From Bacillus marasmi (lineage in GTDB: Bacteria > Bacillota > Bacilli > Bacillales > Cytobacillaceae), in the NCBI RefSeq assembly GCF_902168435.1, contig NZ_LR656175.1, positions 1-64,000 on the forward strand: a stretch of 64,000 nt of DNA, in the 5' to 3' direction. A program made the translations under genes and the position numbers. Below, one piece after another: positions 9,777 to 25,414 of the stretch; positions within the stretch are counted from its first letter, which is position 1; every line of letters starts with the position of its first letter. The notes under the pieces were generated by a model that was given only the letters and a program-made list of their open reading frames with translations, ran no database searches and was not told the origin of the DNA.

Positions 9777-10192
9777 GGTTTATTCACCTGCCGAACATTC
9801 TCATCATTTTCGTCTAGCCATTCGAGGTTTTTAAATAAATCATCACGACTGTATGTGGCAAGCTCAAAGTTATTGGTCATGACAATCGCCTCGGTTGGGC
9901 ACACCTCTGTGCACAGGTCGCAGAGGATACAGATTTCAAAATTAATATCATATGTGTCGATGATTTTCCCCTTTTTGGTTGGGTCCGGGTGTTTTTTGCC
10001 TGTTAATTGAATACAGTCAGTCGGGCAAATCGTGGCACATTGATTACATACGATACATTTTTCCGGATAGAATTTTTGAATGCCTCTAAATCGATCCGGT
10101 AGCGGCAGTGGCTCGTTTGGATAGTCATAAGTTAACTTATCCCGCGTCAGGTTCTTTAGGGTATACTTCAAGCCTTTCGCTAATCCAAGCAT
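9773..10192 (-). CDS. nuoI: NADH-quinone oxidoreductase subunit I (2x[4Fe-4S])
   Basis: A 139-residue ferredoxin-like subunit that passes electrons through clusters N6a and N6b toward NuoB. Two complete Cx2Cx2Cx3CP motifs are visible: CIVCNQCATICP and CILCDLCTEVCP. As no NuoEFG module is encoded in this operon, NuoI is a likely docking point for an external electron donor such as ferredoxin; this is inference. The 78-bp gap to nuoH is the longest in the distal half of the operon. Confidence 0.96.
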   Translation of the reverse strand: MLGLAKGLKYTLKNLTRDKLTYDYPNEPLPLPDRFRGIQKFYPEKCIVCNQCATICPTDCIQLTGKKHPDPTKKGKIIDTYDINFEICILCDLCTEVCPTEAIVMTNNFELATYSRDDLFKNLEWLDENDENVRQVNKP

Positions 10193-10270
10193 GTAATGTT
10201 CACCCCTTTTTTATTTCTTCACAGTGTGTATGATTGTGACTGTTTACACGAGCACAACCCTTGTTTATTT

Positions 10271-11278
10271 TTAAAATAAGTTAATAAGTTCCTTAATTAA
10301 CGCTGTTAAGAAGATGTTTGCTAGCGCTACGGGTAGGAGTACTTTCCAGCCGAATTCCATTAATTGGTCGGCGCGGACACGCGGGAAGGTACTTCGAATC
10401 CATAGTAGGAAGAAGACTACTCCAGTGAATTTTAGCGCAAACCATACTGCTCCTGGTATGAAACCAAGGAATGGAAGCGGCAGCCAACCACCTAAGAAAA
10501 TTGCGGTAATTAGTGCGGACATCGCAAACATATAAACATATTCAGTGAGCATGAAGAATGCCCAGCGGAACCCTGAGTATTCAGTGAAATATCCGGCAAC
10601 TAGTTCGTTCTCTGCTTCTGGTAAGTCAAATGGTACCCGGTTCAATTCGGCAACAGCTGCAATGATGAACACTATGAATGCGACCGGCTGTAATAAAATA
10701 TACCAGCCATCCTGTTGAGCAGCGACAATATCGTTTAAATTTAAACTTCCAGTTAATAAGATAATTCCAAGCACGGACATTACCAGTGGAATTTCATAGG
10801 AAATCATTTGGGCTGCAGCACGCATACCACCGAGTAATGAGTATTTATTATTGGAAGCCCATGCTCCTGTTAAAATTCCGACAATGGTCATCCCTGAAAT
10901 CGCAACGTAATATAACAAGCCGATTCCCACATCAGCAAACTGAAGCTTGTCTGTGAACGGAATTGTAGCAATAACCATAAAAGATGGTGCAAATGCTAGA
11001 ATAGGAGCCACGATGAATAACGGCTTATCTGCAAGCTTTGGAATCGTATCTTCTTTTAATAGAAGCTTTAAAACGTCAGCAACTGTTTGCAATAGTCCGA
11101 ATTTTCCACCTAGCTGATCTGGACCTTTACGTAGCTGGATGAAACCCATTACCTTCCGTTCAGCAAGAATTGCGTAGGTAACGAACCCTAGAATAACCAA
11201 CAGCAGCACCGTTGCAAGTAAGAAAAATATTCCGAAGTTCAACCAACCTGGGCTGGAATATAGTAAATCCTCAATCAT
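10271..11278 (-). CDS. nuoH: NADH-quinone oxidoreductase subunit H
   Basis: Membrane subunit forming the quinone channel at the interface with NuoB and NuoD. It is 335 residues with about eight helices; the cytoplasmic loops contain ERKVMGFIQLRKGPDQ and ELNRVPFDLPEAENELVAG, both family signatures with the acidic residues of the E-channel. The ATG overlaps the nuoD TAA by one base. Confidence 0.97.
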   Translation of the reverse strand: MIEDLLYSSPGWLNFGIFFLLATVLLLVILGFVTYAILAERKVMGFIQLRKGPDQLGGKFGLLQTVADVLKLLLKEDTIPKLADKPLFIVAPILAFAPSFMVIATIPFTDKLQFADVGIGLLYYVAISGMTIVGILTGAWASNNKYSLLGGMRAAAQMISYEIPLVMSVLGIILLTGSLNLNDIVAAQQDGWYILLQPVAFIVFIIAAVAELNRVPFDLPEAENELVAGYFTEYSGFRWAFFMLTEYVYMFAMSALITAIFLGGWLPLPFLGFIPGAVWFALKFTGVVFFLLWIRSTFPRVRADQLMEFGWKVLLPVALANIFLTALIKELINLF

Positions 11279-12378
11279 TAGCCGTCCACCTCCCCGAGGA
11301 CAATATCAATCGCACCTAAAATGGCAATTAGATTTGAAATATTTTCGCCCTCTAAAAGCTTAGGGAGAATTTGCAGATTGTAGAAAGAAGGTCTGCGGAA
11401 TTTCAAACGGTATGGTTCTTTTTTACCATCACTGGCAATATAGCAACCAATCTCGCCGCGTGGAGATTCAATGCGGACAAAGCCCTCTCCTTTTGGTGCT
11501 TTAATTATTTTTGGCACCTTGGCCAGTACTGGACCTTCAGCAGGGAATTGCTCTACTGCCTGCTCAAGGATATTGAGTGATTGCTCAATTTCTTCTAAAC
11601 GCAAATGATAACGGGCGAGACAGTCACCCTCATCGCGAACAGGTACATCGAATTCGAAACGATCATAGATTGAGTATGGCTCATCCTTACGAAGGTCCCA
11701 TTTCACTCCTGTTGAGCGAAGGTTAATACCACTTAATGAATAATTTAAAGCGTCTTCCTTCGTATAGAAACCAACACCCTTAACACGATTTAGGAAGATT
11801 TCATTTCCTGATACTAAAGTGTGATAGCCCTTTAATTCTTGACGCATGTAAGGGATGAATTCACGTAATTTATCAATCCAGCCTTCTGGAGCATCCCATT
11901 TTACACCGCCAACACGCATGTAGTTAAACGTTAAGCGTGCACCTGATAGCTCGGCAAGCATATTAATGATCATTTCACGCTCGCGGAATGCATACAGGAA
12001 TGGACTTGTTGCCCCTAAGTCTAGCAAGAAAGTTCCCCACCAAACTAAGTGGCTGGCAATGCGGCCAAGCTCCATTACGATGACGCGTAAATATTCAGCG
12101 CGCTCTGGAATCTCAAGTCCCATCATCGTTTCAACAGCATGGACAAGTACGTAATTGTTAGTCATAGAGGATAGATAGTCCAAGCGGTCTGTATAAGGAA
12201 TAATTTGAGTATATTGTAGATCTTCAGCTAGTTTTTCGGTACCGCGGTGCAAGTAACCAATGACTGGAATCGCTTCCGTAATCATCTCACCGTCAATTTT
12301 AACGACTAAGCGGAATACTCCGTGGGTACTAGGATGCTGCGGTCCGATGTTAAGCATCATTTCTTCTGTACGTATCAT
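11278..12378 (-). CDS. nuoD: NADH-quinone oxidoreductase subunit D
   Basis: The 49-kDa-type subunit, homologous to NiFe hydrogenase large subunits, that lines the quinone pocket with NuoB. At 366 residues it has the conserved N-terminal GPQHPSTHG and the C-terminal D-I-V-L-G-E-V-D-G. The metal-binding cysteines of hydrogenases are absent, as expected for complex I. It is separate from NuoC (three bases apart), unlike the NuoCD fusion in enterobacteria. Confidence 0.97.
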   Translation of the reverse strand: MIRTEEMMLNIGPQHPSTHGVFRLVVKIDGEMITEAIPVIGYLHRGTEKLAEDLQYTQIIPYTDRLDYLSSMTNNYVLVHAVETMMGLEIPERAEYLRVIVMELGRIASHLVWWGTFLLDLGATSPFLYAFREREMIINMLAELSGARLTFNYMRVGGVKWDAPEGWIDKLREFIPYMRQELKGYHTLVSGNEIFLNRVKGVGFYTKEDALNYSLSGINLRSTGVKWDLRKDEPYSIYDRFEFDVPVRDEGDCLARYHLRLEEIEQSLNILEQAVEQFPAEGPVLAKVPKIIKAPKGEGFVRIESPRGEIGCYIASDGKKEPYRLKFRRPSFYNLQILPKLLEGENISNLIAILGAIDIVLGEVDG

Positions 12379-12381
12379 TGT

Positions 12382-13590
12382 TTATACCTCCACATCATAC
12401 TGTTCATAATCTTTGCGGAGTGGGTATCCGACCCAATCCTCACCAAGGAAGATACGATGGAGGTTTGGATGACCCTGGAATTTTATCCCTAGTAAGTCGT
12501 ATGCCTCACACTCAGGCCAATCGGCACCTGCCCAAAGTGGCTGCAGTGATTCGATTTCTGGCTGGTCGCGATCAATCTTTACTTTTAAAGCAACAGATTG
12601 ACGGTTTTTATAGGAGTAGAGGTGTACGTACACTTCCATATGGGTTTCAAAGTCCGTACCATGCAGCTCTGATAAATAATCGAAGCCAAGCTGCTCATTG
12701 TATTTTAAGAACTGGGCTACTTTAAAATAAGTATCGCGTTTCGCTACTAATGTAGGTACATCTTTTGAAAGCTTATTAATATAAGAATCTTCTAAAACTT
12801 CTTTACCAAGGTGCTCTTCAATGACCCGAACGTATTTATCAAGGTACTCTTGATTTGGTGACGGCTGTTCCTCAACAGGTTCTGTGGATGCTGCAGTAGC
12901 TCCTGCACCGGCAGCTTTTGCTTTCGCTGCGGCTGCGGCGGCGGCTTTCGCTTTCGCGGCTGCGATGGCTTTTGCTTTTTCATCGTCTGTTGCGGCTGCT
13001 CCACCACCTGCTGCTTTCGCTTTTGCTGCGGCTGCGGCCTTTGCTTTTGCGGCTGCGATGGCTTTCGCTTTTTCATCGTCCGTTGCGGCTGCTCCACCAG
13101 CTGCTGCTGCTTTCGCTTTTGCGGCTGCGGCGGCTTTCGCTTTTGCTGCGGCGGCAGCTTTTGCCTTAGCATCTGCATCAGCTGGAGCTTGAGCTTCTGC
13201 TTCAGTTGCTTGCTCCGTAGCTTTTTGCTTGGCTAGTGCTGCGGCCTTTGCTTTCGCAGCTGCGGCAGCTTTCGCCTTTGCGGCTGCTGCGGCCTTTGCC
13301 TTAGCATCTGCATCAGCTGGAGCTTGAGCTTCTGCTTGTGGCTCTGCTTCAGCTGCTTGCTCTGTAGCTTTTTGCTTGGCTAGTGCTGCAGCCTTTGCTT
13401 TTGCGGCTGCAGCGGCCTTTGCCTTAGCATCAGCTGGAGCTTGAGCTTCTGCTTGTGGCTCTGCTTCAGCTGCTTGCTCTGTAGCTTTTTGCTTGGCTAG
13501 TGCTGCGGCCTTTGCTTTTGCGGCTGCGGCGGCTTTCGCCTTTGCGGCAGCTTCTTTCTTTATTTGTTCAATATCTTTTTCCCCGCTCAT
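12382..13590 (-). CDS. nuoC: NADH-quinone oxidoreductase subunit C with long Ala/Lys repeat N-terminus
   Basis: The C-terminal ~160 residues (from NQEYLDKYVRVIEE) are an ordinary NuoC/30-kDa domain with the signature ECEAYDLLGIKFQGHPNL and the PLRKDYE end. The first ~235 of 402 residues are low complexity: runs of AKAKAAA units broken by acidic linkers (EAEPQAEAQAPAD) and by two TDDEKAKAIAAAKAKA blocks. The DNA at about 12890-13560 is correspondingly repetitive. Such a tail could form a long single helix and bind acidic partners or nucleic acid; its role is unknown. The start has a GAAGGTG site. Confidence 0.93.
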   Translation of the reverse strand: MSGEKDIEQIKKEAAAKAKAAAAAKAKAAALAKQKATEQAAEAEPQAEAQAPADAKAKAAAAAKAKAAALAKQKATEQAAEAEPQAEAQAPADADAKAKAAAAAKAKAAAAAKAKAAALAKQKATEQATEAEAQAPADADAKAKAAAAAKAKAAAAAKAKAAAAGGAAATDDEKAKAIAAAKAKAAAAAKAKAAGGGAAATDDEKAKAIAAAKAKAAAAAAAKAKAAGAGATAASTEPVEEQPSPNQEYLDKYVRVIEEHLGKEVLEDSYINKLSKDVPTLVAKRDTYFKVAQFLKYNEQLGFDYLSELHGTDFETHMEVYVHLYSYKNRQSVALKVKIDRDQPEIESLQPLWAGADWPECEAYDLLGIKFQGHPNLHRIFLGEDWVGYPLRKDYEQYDVEV

Positions 13591-13593
13591 CGA

Positions 13594-14106
13594 TTACAGC
13601 ACCTTCTTCCCGGTTTTCGCCTCGTAGCGGATCTTTTCTTTTAATTTATTAATTCCATAGATTAATGCCGCTGGATTTGGAGGGCATCCAGGAATATAGA
13701 CATCCACTGGGACGATTTGATCAACACCCTTAACTACTGAATAGGAACGCACATAAGGTCCCCCCGCAGTAGCACAGGATCCCATTGCGATCACCCATTT
13801 TGGTTCCGGAATTTGGTCATAAAGACGGCGAAGGATTGGCGCCATTTTCTTAGTAACTGTCCCGGAAACAATCATACAGTCTGACTGACGTGGCGATGCC
13901 CGGAAGATGGTTCCGAAACGGTCCAAGTCATATGCAGCCGAACCTGTGCCCATCATTTCGATGGCACAGCAAGCTAGGCCAAAAGTCATAGGCCACAACG
14001 AATTACTAGTTGCCCAAGCTTTGACCTGTTCTAATGTTGTAAAAAACACAGTCCGTTTGATCTCTTCCATTTCTTGAGGAGAAATATCTTTTAAGCTTAA
14101 ATCCAT
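13594..14106 (-). CDS. nuoB: NADH-quinone oxidoreductase subunit B
   Basis: Carries cluster N2, the last iron-sulfur centre before quinone. The 170-residue protein shows the tandem cysteines in [11 protein letters not shown] plus GSCATAGG and PGCPPNP. I chose the ATG at 14106 (MDLSLKDI) with an AAGGTG site; the frame stays open upstream to 14217 inside nuoA, but that extension has no family similarity. It overlaps the nuoA end by ten bases. Confidence 0.96.
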   Translation of the reverse strand: MDLSLKDISPQEMEEIKRTVFFTTLEQVKAWATSNSLWPMTFGLACCAIEMMGTGSAAYDLDRFGTIFRASPRQSDCMIVSGTVTKKMAPILRRLYDQIPEPKWVIAMGSCATAGGPYVRSYSVVKGVDQIVPVDVYIPGCPPNPAALIYGINKLKEKIRYEAKTGKKVL

Positions 14107-14471
14107 TTGAGCACCTTCTTTTTCCAGGCATAGATGAGTCCGATAAGAAGCATGATGACGAAAATTGACATTTCGATTAGTGCAAAAATCCCTAACTTTT
14201 CGTAGGCAACAGCCCATGGGTACAAGAATACAGTTTCTACATCAAAAACAACAAACATAAGTGCAAAAATATAATAGCGAACATTGAACTGGACCCTTGC
14301 ATCATGGAATGGATCTAGACCGCTTTCGTAAGTGGTATATTTCTCAGCACTCGGTTTATATGGCCGAAGTAACCTTCCAAGTGTCAACGCAACAATTGGT
14401 AGTAATACTCCCAGACATAGAAACACAAAGACAATCAGATAATTATTCTGATACAGGTTGAGTAAATCCAT
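14097..14471 (-). CDS. nuoA: NADH-quinone oxidoreductase subunit A
   Basis: First gene of the operon, a three-helix, 124-residue subunit; [20 protein letters not shown] is the conserved loop that contacts the quinone site. I chose the ATG at 14471 (MDLLNLYQ), seven bases after GGGAGG; an ATG two codons earlier sits only one base from that site. Confidence 0.95.
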   Translation of the reverse strand: MDLLNLYQNNYLIVFVFLCLGVLLPIVALTLGRLLRPYKPSAEKYTTYESGLDPFHDARVQFNVRYYIFALMFVVFDVETVFLYPWAVAYEKLGIFALIEMSIFVIMLLIGLIYAWKKKVLKWI

Positions 14472-14526
14472 GCCCATACCTCCCTATGTCATAAAATTTT
14501 CATATTTTCTTTTTGTAACCGATAAC

Positions 14527-14555
14527 ATTATATCACTGTTACAATTTTGTGTCGA
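14527..14555 (-). promoter_or_regulatory. Predicted sigma-A promoter of the nuo operon
   Basis: On the minus strand TCGACA (14555-14550), a 17-bp spacer and TATAAT (14532-14527) with an extended TG element form a good sigma-A promoter 56 bp upstream of nuoA. The -35 overlaps TTTGTCGACA, which resembles a Spo0A box (TGTCGAA) with one mismatch. Confidence 0.65.
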
Positions 14556-14973
14556 CAAACCGTTACTATTTTTACCAAAGTGAATTTCTTGACAAATAAT
14601 CGTATTTCTTGTCGATAAACCCTTATTTTTTGCGCTTTTTTAGTGATTAGAAAACAAAAATCGACATGATCCTGTCGACATACCTAGTTATCAACATTAC
14701 CCTCATACATATATGATTTAATATTATTCAAATATCAGATTACTTATCAGTAAAACTTGTTAAATACCTTAAATAGTCATAATAGTTAAAAAATTACATT
14801 CGCAATTTATTTTTTTCTAAAAATTTCCACAAACTACAAACCGCAAAAATTTATAGGTTCTTTAACGGGTTCACAAATACAAAACACTTGTATCACTGCA
14901 TAACGATTCACTAATATTACGTCATGAAAGTGAGTAAAATAGATAGCTAGGATATTGACCAGACTCAGCTTTC
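14556..14973. other. Long AT-rich region between nuo promoter and atp terminator
   Basis: No gene is visible. Several GTCGAC/TCGAC words occur (around 14550, 14609, 14673); TTTATCGACAAGAAAT and a degenerate copy are 21 bp apart on the minus strand, which may be a decayed remnant of the 21-bp array class. The rest shows no recognisable structure. Confidence 0.4.
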
Positions 14974-15014
14974 ACAAAAAAACACCCCCTGAGCGAGCGC
15001 TCAGAGAGTGTTTG
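14974..15014 (-). terminator. atp operon terminator
   Basis: AAACAC plus CTGAGCG arms pair with CGCTCAG and GTGTTT and are followed by seven T on the minus strand, immediately past the atpC stop. Confidence 0.88.
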
Positions 15015-15016
15015 GA

Positions 15017-15427
<411 letters not shown>

Positions 15428-15446
15428 TTACCCTCCTGGACCGAAA

Positions 15447-16943
<1,497 letters not shown>

Positions 16944-17026
16944 CTACCCCTTTGAATGAACGTTTAACTGTTTGTTTTTTTCAAAAAAAAACAATAACGA
17001 AGAATAAATAAATTTCGGTAAACTTA

Positions 17027-17890
<864 letters not shown>

Positions 17891-17943
17891 TCACCACCCT
17901 TTTACAAAGATTTCAACGCTTGAACTTTTTATCCACAAGTCGT

Positions 17944-18064
17944 TGTCCAGCTTCAGCGCCTAGCCCCTCGAGGTCACAAGTCAATCCCCTCCATAAGGCA
18001 AAACCCGCCTTTTGGATGGGCTCGCCTTGTGCTTGTCGGGGCTGACCGAGGCGCTTCAGCATTT
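17944..18064 (+). repeat. Palindromic intergenic element R1
   Basis: About 120 bp. The outer arms AGCGCC and GGCGCT, AGCCCC and GGGGCT, and ACAAG and CTTGT pair in register, and an inner hairpin AAGGC/GCCTT fills the centre. Conserved family words are visible: CAGCT at the start, CTCGAGGTCACAAGTCAA and CTTGTGCTTGTCG. It belongs to the same family as R2-R4 at 59450-61057. It sits inside the atp operon between atpA and atpG, in antisense orientation to the transcript. Confidence 0.85.
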
Positions 18065-18080
18065 CAAGTTAGACCCAAAA

Positions 18081-19604
<1,524 letters not shown>

Positions 19605-19613
19605 CTACGAATC

Positions 19614-20701
<1,088 letters not shown>

Positions 20702-20786
20702 TCACTTTCAACTTTAAGGACCATGTATATGAATCCTGATTTTTTGTCAAAAATAAATCAAATGGTTCTCAACTGGACATAAGAGA

Positions 20787-20819
20787 ATGGCGAAGGTTCA
20801 CATGGAATGATCTTCGCCA
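20787..20819 (-). promoter_or_regulatory. Hairpin between atpE and atpF
   Basis: Eight-bp arms TGGCGAAG and CTTCGCCA enclose a 16-base loop in the transcript between atpE and atpF. There is no T run, so it is not a terminator. It could stabilise the upstream atpE message, whose product is needed in about tenfold excess; this is inference. Confidence 0.5.
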
Positions 20820-20845
20820 CACTTGAACATCTTGCTTAGTAAAAA

Positions 20846-21073
<228 letters not shown>

Positions 21074-21131
21074 TCAAATATGTGGAAAAATAGAATTTTT
21101 TTAAGATGCTCGAATTGAACATCGAAATATA

Positions 21132-21863
<732 letters not shown>

Positions 21864-22238
21864 TTATTTATGTGAATGAAAAGATTGAAGAAAAAAATCT
21901 ATCATAATGACAATATAGGATGTCATTAATCCCAAAACTACAGAAACAAGGTGAAATGATTCAGGATATTTCAGAGCAATCATTACCGCCAACGCGGCTG
22001 TTGCCATCCTTGAAAAGGATCCAAGTGAGCGGACTTTCTTTCCTTGAAGTATTGCTTCGCCGAATTTGTCCGTTTTTCTAACCATTAGCCATAAGTTAAA
22101 CAAACTTAAAGCTGTCCCAAGAGTCAAACCTAGAAATACCGATTGATATGTAGTAAAGCCCCATCCTAAAACGTATAAAGCCATTAAGAAGAACATGTAC
22201 TTTCGTTGGCGTGTATACATGGATTTAATATCTGACAT
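21864..22238 (-). CDS. atpI: ATP synthase subunit I
   Basis: A 124-residue protein with four membrane segments, the AtpI/Atp1 type that assists c-ring assembly. The ATG at 22238 follows AGGGGATAGC; the frame is open further upstream inside atpZ, without similarity. One base separates it from the atpZ stop. Confidence 0.9.
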   Translation of the reverse strand: MSDIKSMYTRQRKYMFFLMALYVLGWGFTTYQSVFLGLTLGTALSLFNLWLMVRKTDKFGEAILQGKKVRSLGSFSRMATAALAVMIALKYPESFHLVSVVLGLMTSYIVIMIDFFLQSFHSHK

Positions 22239-22239
22239 G

Positions 22240-22476
22240 TTAGCTATCCCCTGATGAGAAGAATTGATTGACAAGCCGAAGCATCGCGAAGATCCCAGCT
22301 GCAAGCCCAAGCATTAATCCAATAATAAGAAACAACGGTTCAGTTCCTATCCATTGATCGAGTGCTCGTCCGGAAAAAATCCCAACGAGGATGCATCCTA
22401 CTAAAGAAGATAATATCCCCGACATGAGCGCCATTGCTTTAAATGGGCGACGGTTTTTTTGAGTCATAAAAAACAC
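22240..22476 (-). CDS. atpZ: AtpZ/AtpI family protein
   Basis: A 78-residue protein with two membrane helices and the GRALDQWIGTEPLF loop of the AtpZ family. In Bacillus, AtpZ and AtpI are accessory to F0 assembly and cation supply. It is the first gene of the operon, about 225 bp after the predicted promoter. MTQKNRR, three codons in, is an alternative start. Confidence 0.88.
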   Translation of the reverse strand: MFFMTQKNRRPFKAMALMSGILSSLVGCILVGIFSGRALDQWIGTEPLFLIIGLMLGLAAGIFAMLRLVNQFFSSGDS

Positions 22477-22701
22477 ATCCTCTCTTTCAGAGAATGGTAA
22501 TTTCTTTGTAGAATCTTGAAATAATAGTTAAACTTGGGTGCTGATTATGTAGAAAAATCTTGATGGCTTTGTTGAAATATTATTGCAATTCCTGGAAAAT
22601 TACTAATGTTTCAACGGAAAGTCTTGCTCAAAATAACAATGTAATGAAGGTGAAAATATCAATACTAGCATTGTAAACCCTATCATTTTATACCCTTAGT
22701 T

Positions 22702-22730
22702 AGCATACAATAGCACTTTCGCATTGTCAA
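22702..22730 (-). promoter_or_regulatory. Predicted sigma-A promoter of the atp operon
   Basis: TTGACA (22730-22725), a 17-bp spacer and TATGCT (22707-22702) on the minus strand. The resulting untranslated leader is about 220 bases. Apart from this promoter and the hairpin at 22866-22895, the gap 22477-22936 shows nothing recognisable. Confidence 0.75.
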
Positions 22731-22865
22731 TGTAAATTGAGGAAATAAGTCACAATTTGGACACGTTTTTTTCAATGTTCAAAATTTACATATTGTTAAA
22801 TAATTATAATAATTGTAACTTATTCTTGTAAATTCTTGAGGAAAATTGGATGAATAAAGGAAACT

Positions 22866-22895
22866 CGCCTTGAAAAATTTCTATTCTTCAAGGCG
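22866..22895 (-). terminator. Probable terminator of the subtilase gene
   Basis: Nine-bp arms CGCCTTGAA and TTCAAGGCG lie 42 bp past the protease stop. The bases that follow on the minus strand are T-rich but interrupted (AGTTTCCTTTATT), so efficiency is uncertain. Confidence 0.55.
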
Positions 22896-22936
22896 GTATA
22901 TCTGATGTTTGTTCCTAATTTTACAGTAATTGTATG

Positions 22937-25300
22937 TTATTGGAATTGACTTTCCTCACTTTCCGACACAATTTTTATCATTGTTTCGAGCATATCCTCC
23001 TTTCCTCCCTTTTTGGCAAACACCTTCGCTAAGTAGAGTCCTGGTTCCGGCAACCGCTCTCCACTGATTTCTTTTTCCAGAAGACCACTCCCAACATTAC
23101 GCTGCCAGTCTAGAAACCCATTAAACACCATTGACTGCGGTTCAAATAGCGCGATGCCAAACTCATCAGCTCCACCTGGTAAATACACCTCATAGCGATA
23201 TATTTCTTCCTCATCACCCATGCCCATTTCAAAGCCCATGACGCGAGGATAATCCGGTTCCTCAAAAACATATAGGTATGGAATTCTGATTGTGTTTGAT
23301 TCCGCCCGAAGTTCGAGATATCCGTCATAGATTTTGTTTGAAAAATGCTTCGGATCAACCGTCATGCTTATGTCTATTTGCTTTTCCTCGTTTGGCTTCA
23401 GCTGAAAGGATAATGGCAAATTCCATTCAATGCCGGCGATGCGCTTTGGTACATTAAAATAATAATTTTGATGATGGTTTGACGAGTTTTTCACGGTTAT
23501 ACTTTCTTGATGCTTATGGTGAATATCCTTGGTGTTAAATTTTCCAAATTGCAGCGAGCCAGGTGCGACGATGGATTCTGTTTTGATCGCTTCGGGTATT
23601 TGGATTCTTCCAGCACCTTGTTCGAATGTTTGATGGATTTTGCCTGATTGATTTTTGATAGGTTTGGCTGTATTCATCAACACAGCTTTTATTTGCTCAG
23701 GCGTCCAGTCGGGATGTGCCTGTTTGATGAGCGCACATGCACCAGCAACGTGGGGCGCGGCCATGCTTGTTCCCTGCAACTCAAGATAACCACCCGGGAT
23801 TGTGCTATTAATCGCCACCCCTGGCGCAACGACATCAGGCTTTATTTCCCAGCTCACCGTGACCGGTCCTCTCGAGCTAAAGTCGGCTAATTGATCACTT
23901 TCTTCTATTAATAATGTTTTAGCATTCGTTGGACATAGTTGTTTCAGTTTAAGCCCGTCCTGCCGAGAAACGGCCATGACCGGAATATTGACCGCTTCAT
24001 CAAGATTCCCCATGAAGCTTCCTTTTGTATTATTAAAAATAATGACTGCTTTCGCTCCAGCCTTCACTGCGTTTTTGGCTTTTTCAGTAAAAGTAAGCTG
24101 ACCTCGCTCAATCAAAACAATTTTACCTTCTGCTTGATGGAGGTTATCGGGGCTACCTAACCCCGCAAAGATAAGTTCATGTTGGCGATTGTCTGGTGTC
24201 CAGGATATCGAGCCCTGGAGCGGTTCCATTTTTATTTTTCCGATATTGGTTTGGGTTTGGGCTTGCGTTTGATTGTGTTTTCCAATTAATTGTAAATACG
24301 CGATCTGTTGAACTGGCGTTGAGGCACCAACGGAGATGGCCTTCGTTGCTGTGCCCGGGGCACCAACTGTCCATTTGTTTGGGCCAGAATTACCTGATGA
24401 AGTAACTGCTGTAATACCTGATTCGACCGCTTTGTTTAACGCGAGACTAATCGGCAAATCCGGTCCATTCACTCGATTGCCTAGCGATAGATTTAAGACA
24501 TCTACCTTATCTTCAATAGCTTGCTCGATTGCTGCAATGACCTGCTCAGTCGTACCGCTCCCGCCTGGCCCAAGTGCTCGGTACGCGATGATGTCAGCCT
24601 CAGGTGCAACGCCTTTCATTCTGCCGTTTGCAGCAATGATGCCGGCGACATGGGTACCGTGAATCGTGGAAAGACCGGCTATTCCCTTTGTTTCCATTGG
24701 ATCTTTATCTCCATCAACAAAGTCACGCCCCCCCTTGTAGTTTGATGATAAATCTGGATGTCGGTAATCGATACCGGTGTCGATGACTCCAACTGTTACG
24801 CCCTTTCCAGTAAGACGTTGATTTTGTTCATCAAAAAGGCCTCTAATTTGTTTTGCTCCAATGATATCAAGATTAGAAGTGTCTGTAGATACGGTTGTTT
24901 TAGCTTGGTTTACATTAATGTTTGCTGGTGTTTCGTCCGTTTTGTATGTATTCACAGGAGAAATATTGATAATATTTGATTGGTTTTTTGCTAATTTTTC
25001 AAGTACTTTGATGGGACCTTTTACCGAAAAACCGTTGAGTGCATGCTTAAATACATAACGCAACTCCAGCTCTGGAAATTGGGATAGTATTTCCTCGACT
25101 GACTGCGGATGTTGCAGAGTCACAATGGCGATTTTTTCAGTTTGTGGATTTTCGGTTGGGATTGGTGGATGCTGCAGCTTTGTTGTTTGTAATGGGGTGT
25201 TTGTTTGAATTTTAACTTGGATTTTGTTTGCATATGCCTGATGCTCAGCTTGATGAAAAAGTGTGCCAAAAAGGATAATCACGAAAAGCAATGTACGCAT
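22937..25300 (-). CDS. Exported subtilisin-like serine protease (S8, Vpr type) with PA insert
   Basis: Of the 787 residues, 1-24 form a signal peptide (MRTLLFVIILFGTLFHQAEH, cleavage near AYA-NK). A propeptide-like region follows (about 55-120, I9 fold). The peptidase domain has Asp174 in VIDTGID, His214 in HGTHVAG, Asn303 in SSGNSG and Ser512 in GTSMAAPHVAG. A protease-associated insert lies at about 375-455. The remaining 250 residues are beta-rich, as in Vpr-like enzymes. Probably a secreted, degradative protease. The ATG at 25300 follows AAAAGGAGT. Confidence 0.93.
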   Translation of the reverse strand: MRTLLFVIILFGTLFHQAEHQAYANKIQVKIQTNTPLQTTKLQHPPIPTENPQTEKIAIVTLQHPQSVEEILSQFPELELRYVFKHALNGFSVKGPIKVLEKLAKNQSNIINISPVNTYKTDETPANINVNQAKTTVSTDTSNLDIIGAKQIRGLFDEQNQRLTGKGVTVGVIDTGIDYRHPDLSSNYKGGRDFVDGDKDPMETKGIAGLSTIHGTHVAGIIAANGRMKGVAPEADIIAYRALGPGGSGTTEQVIAAIEQAIEDKVDVLNLSLGNRVNGPDLPISLALNKAVESGITAVTSSGNSGPNKWTVGAPGTATKAISVGASTPVQQIAYLQLIGKHNQTQAQTQTNIGKIKMEPLQGSISWTPDNRQHELIFAGLGSPDNLHQAEGKIVLIERGQLTFTEKAKNAVKAGAKAVIIFNNTKGSFMGNLDEAVNIPVMAVSRQDGLKLKQLCPTNAKTLLIEESDQLADFSSRGPVTVSWEIKPDVVAPGVAINSTIPGGYLELQGTSMAAPHVAGACALIKQAHPDWTPEQIKAVLMNTAKPIKNQSGKIHQTFEQGAGRIQIPEAIKTESIVAPGSLQFGKFNTKDIHHKHQESITVKNSSNHHQNYYFNVPKRIAGIEWNLPLSFQLKPNEEKQIDISMTVDPKHFSNKIYDGYLELRAESNTIRIPYLYVFEEPDYPRVMGFEMGMGDEEEIYRYEVYLPGGADEFGIALFEPQSMVFNGFLDWQRNVGSGLLEKEISGERLPEPGLYLAKVFAKKGGKEDMLETMIKIVSESEESQFQ

Positions 25301-25414
25301 CGGTGTGGACTCCTTTTTACTACTATGTTCTTCTGATGTGATGGGAATTATGCAGGGTTGTTGATAGTTTTGGGGATGCTGCCAAACATTATTTCTTTTT
25401 TGAGAAAAGGTCAT

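Noticed and set aside
12884-13192. Ala/Phe-rich + strand frame opposite nuoC
   Set aside because: Antisense shadow of the Ala/Lys codon repeat.
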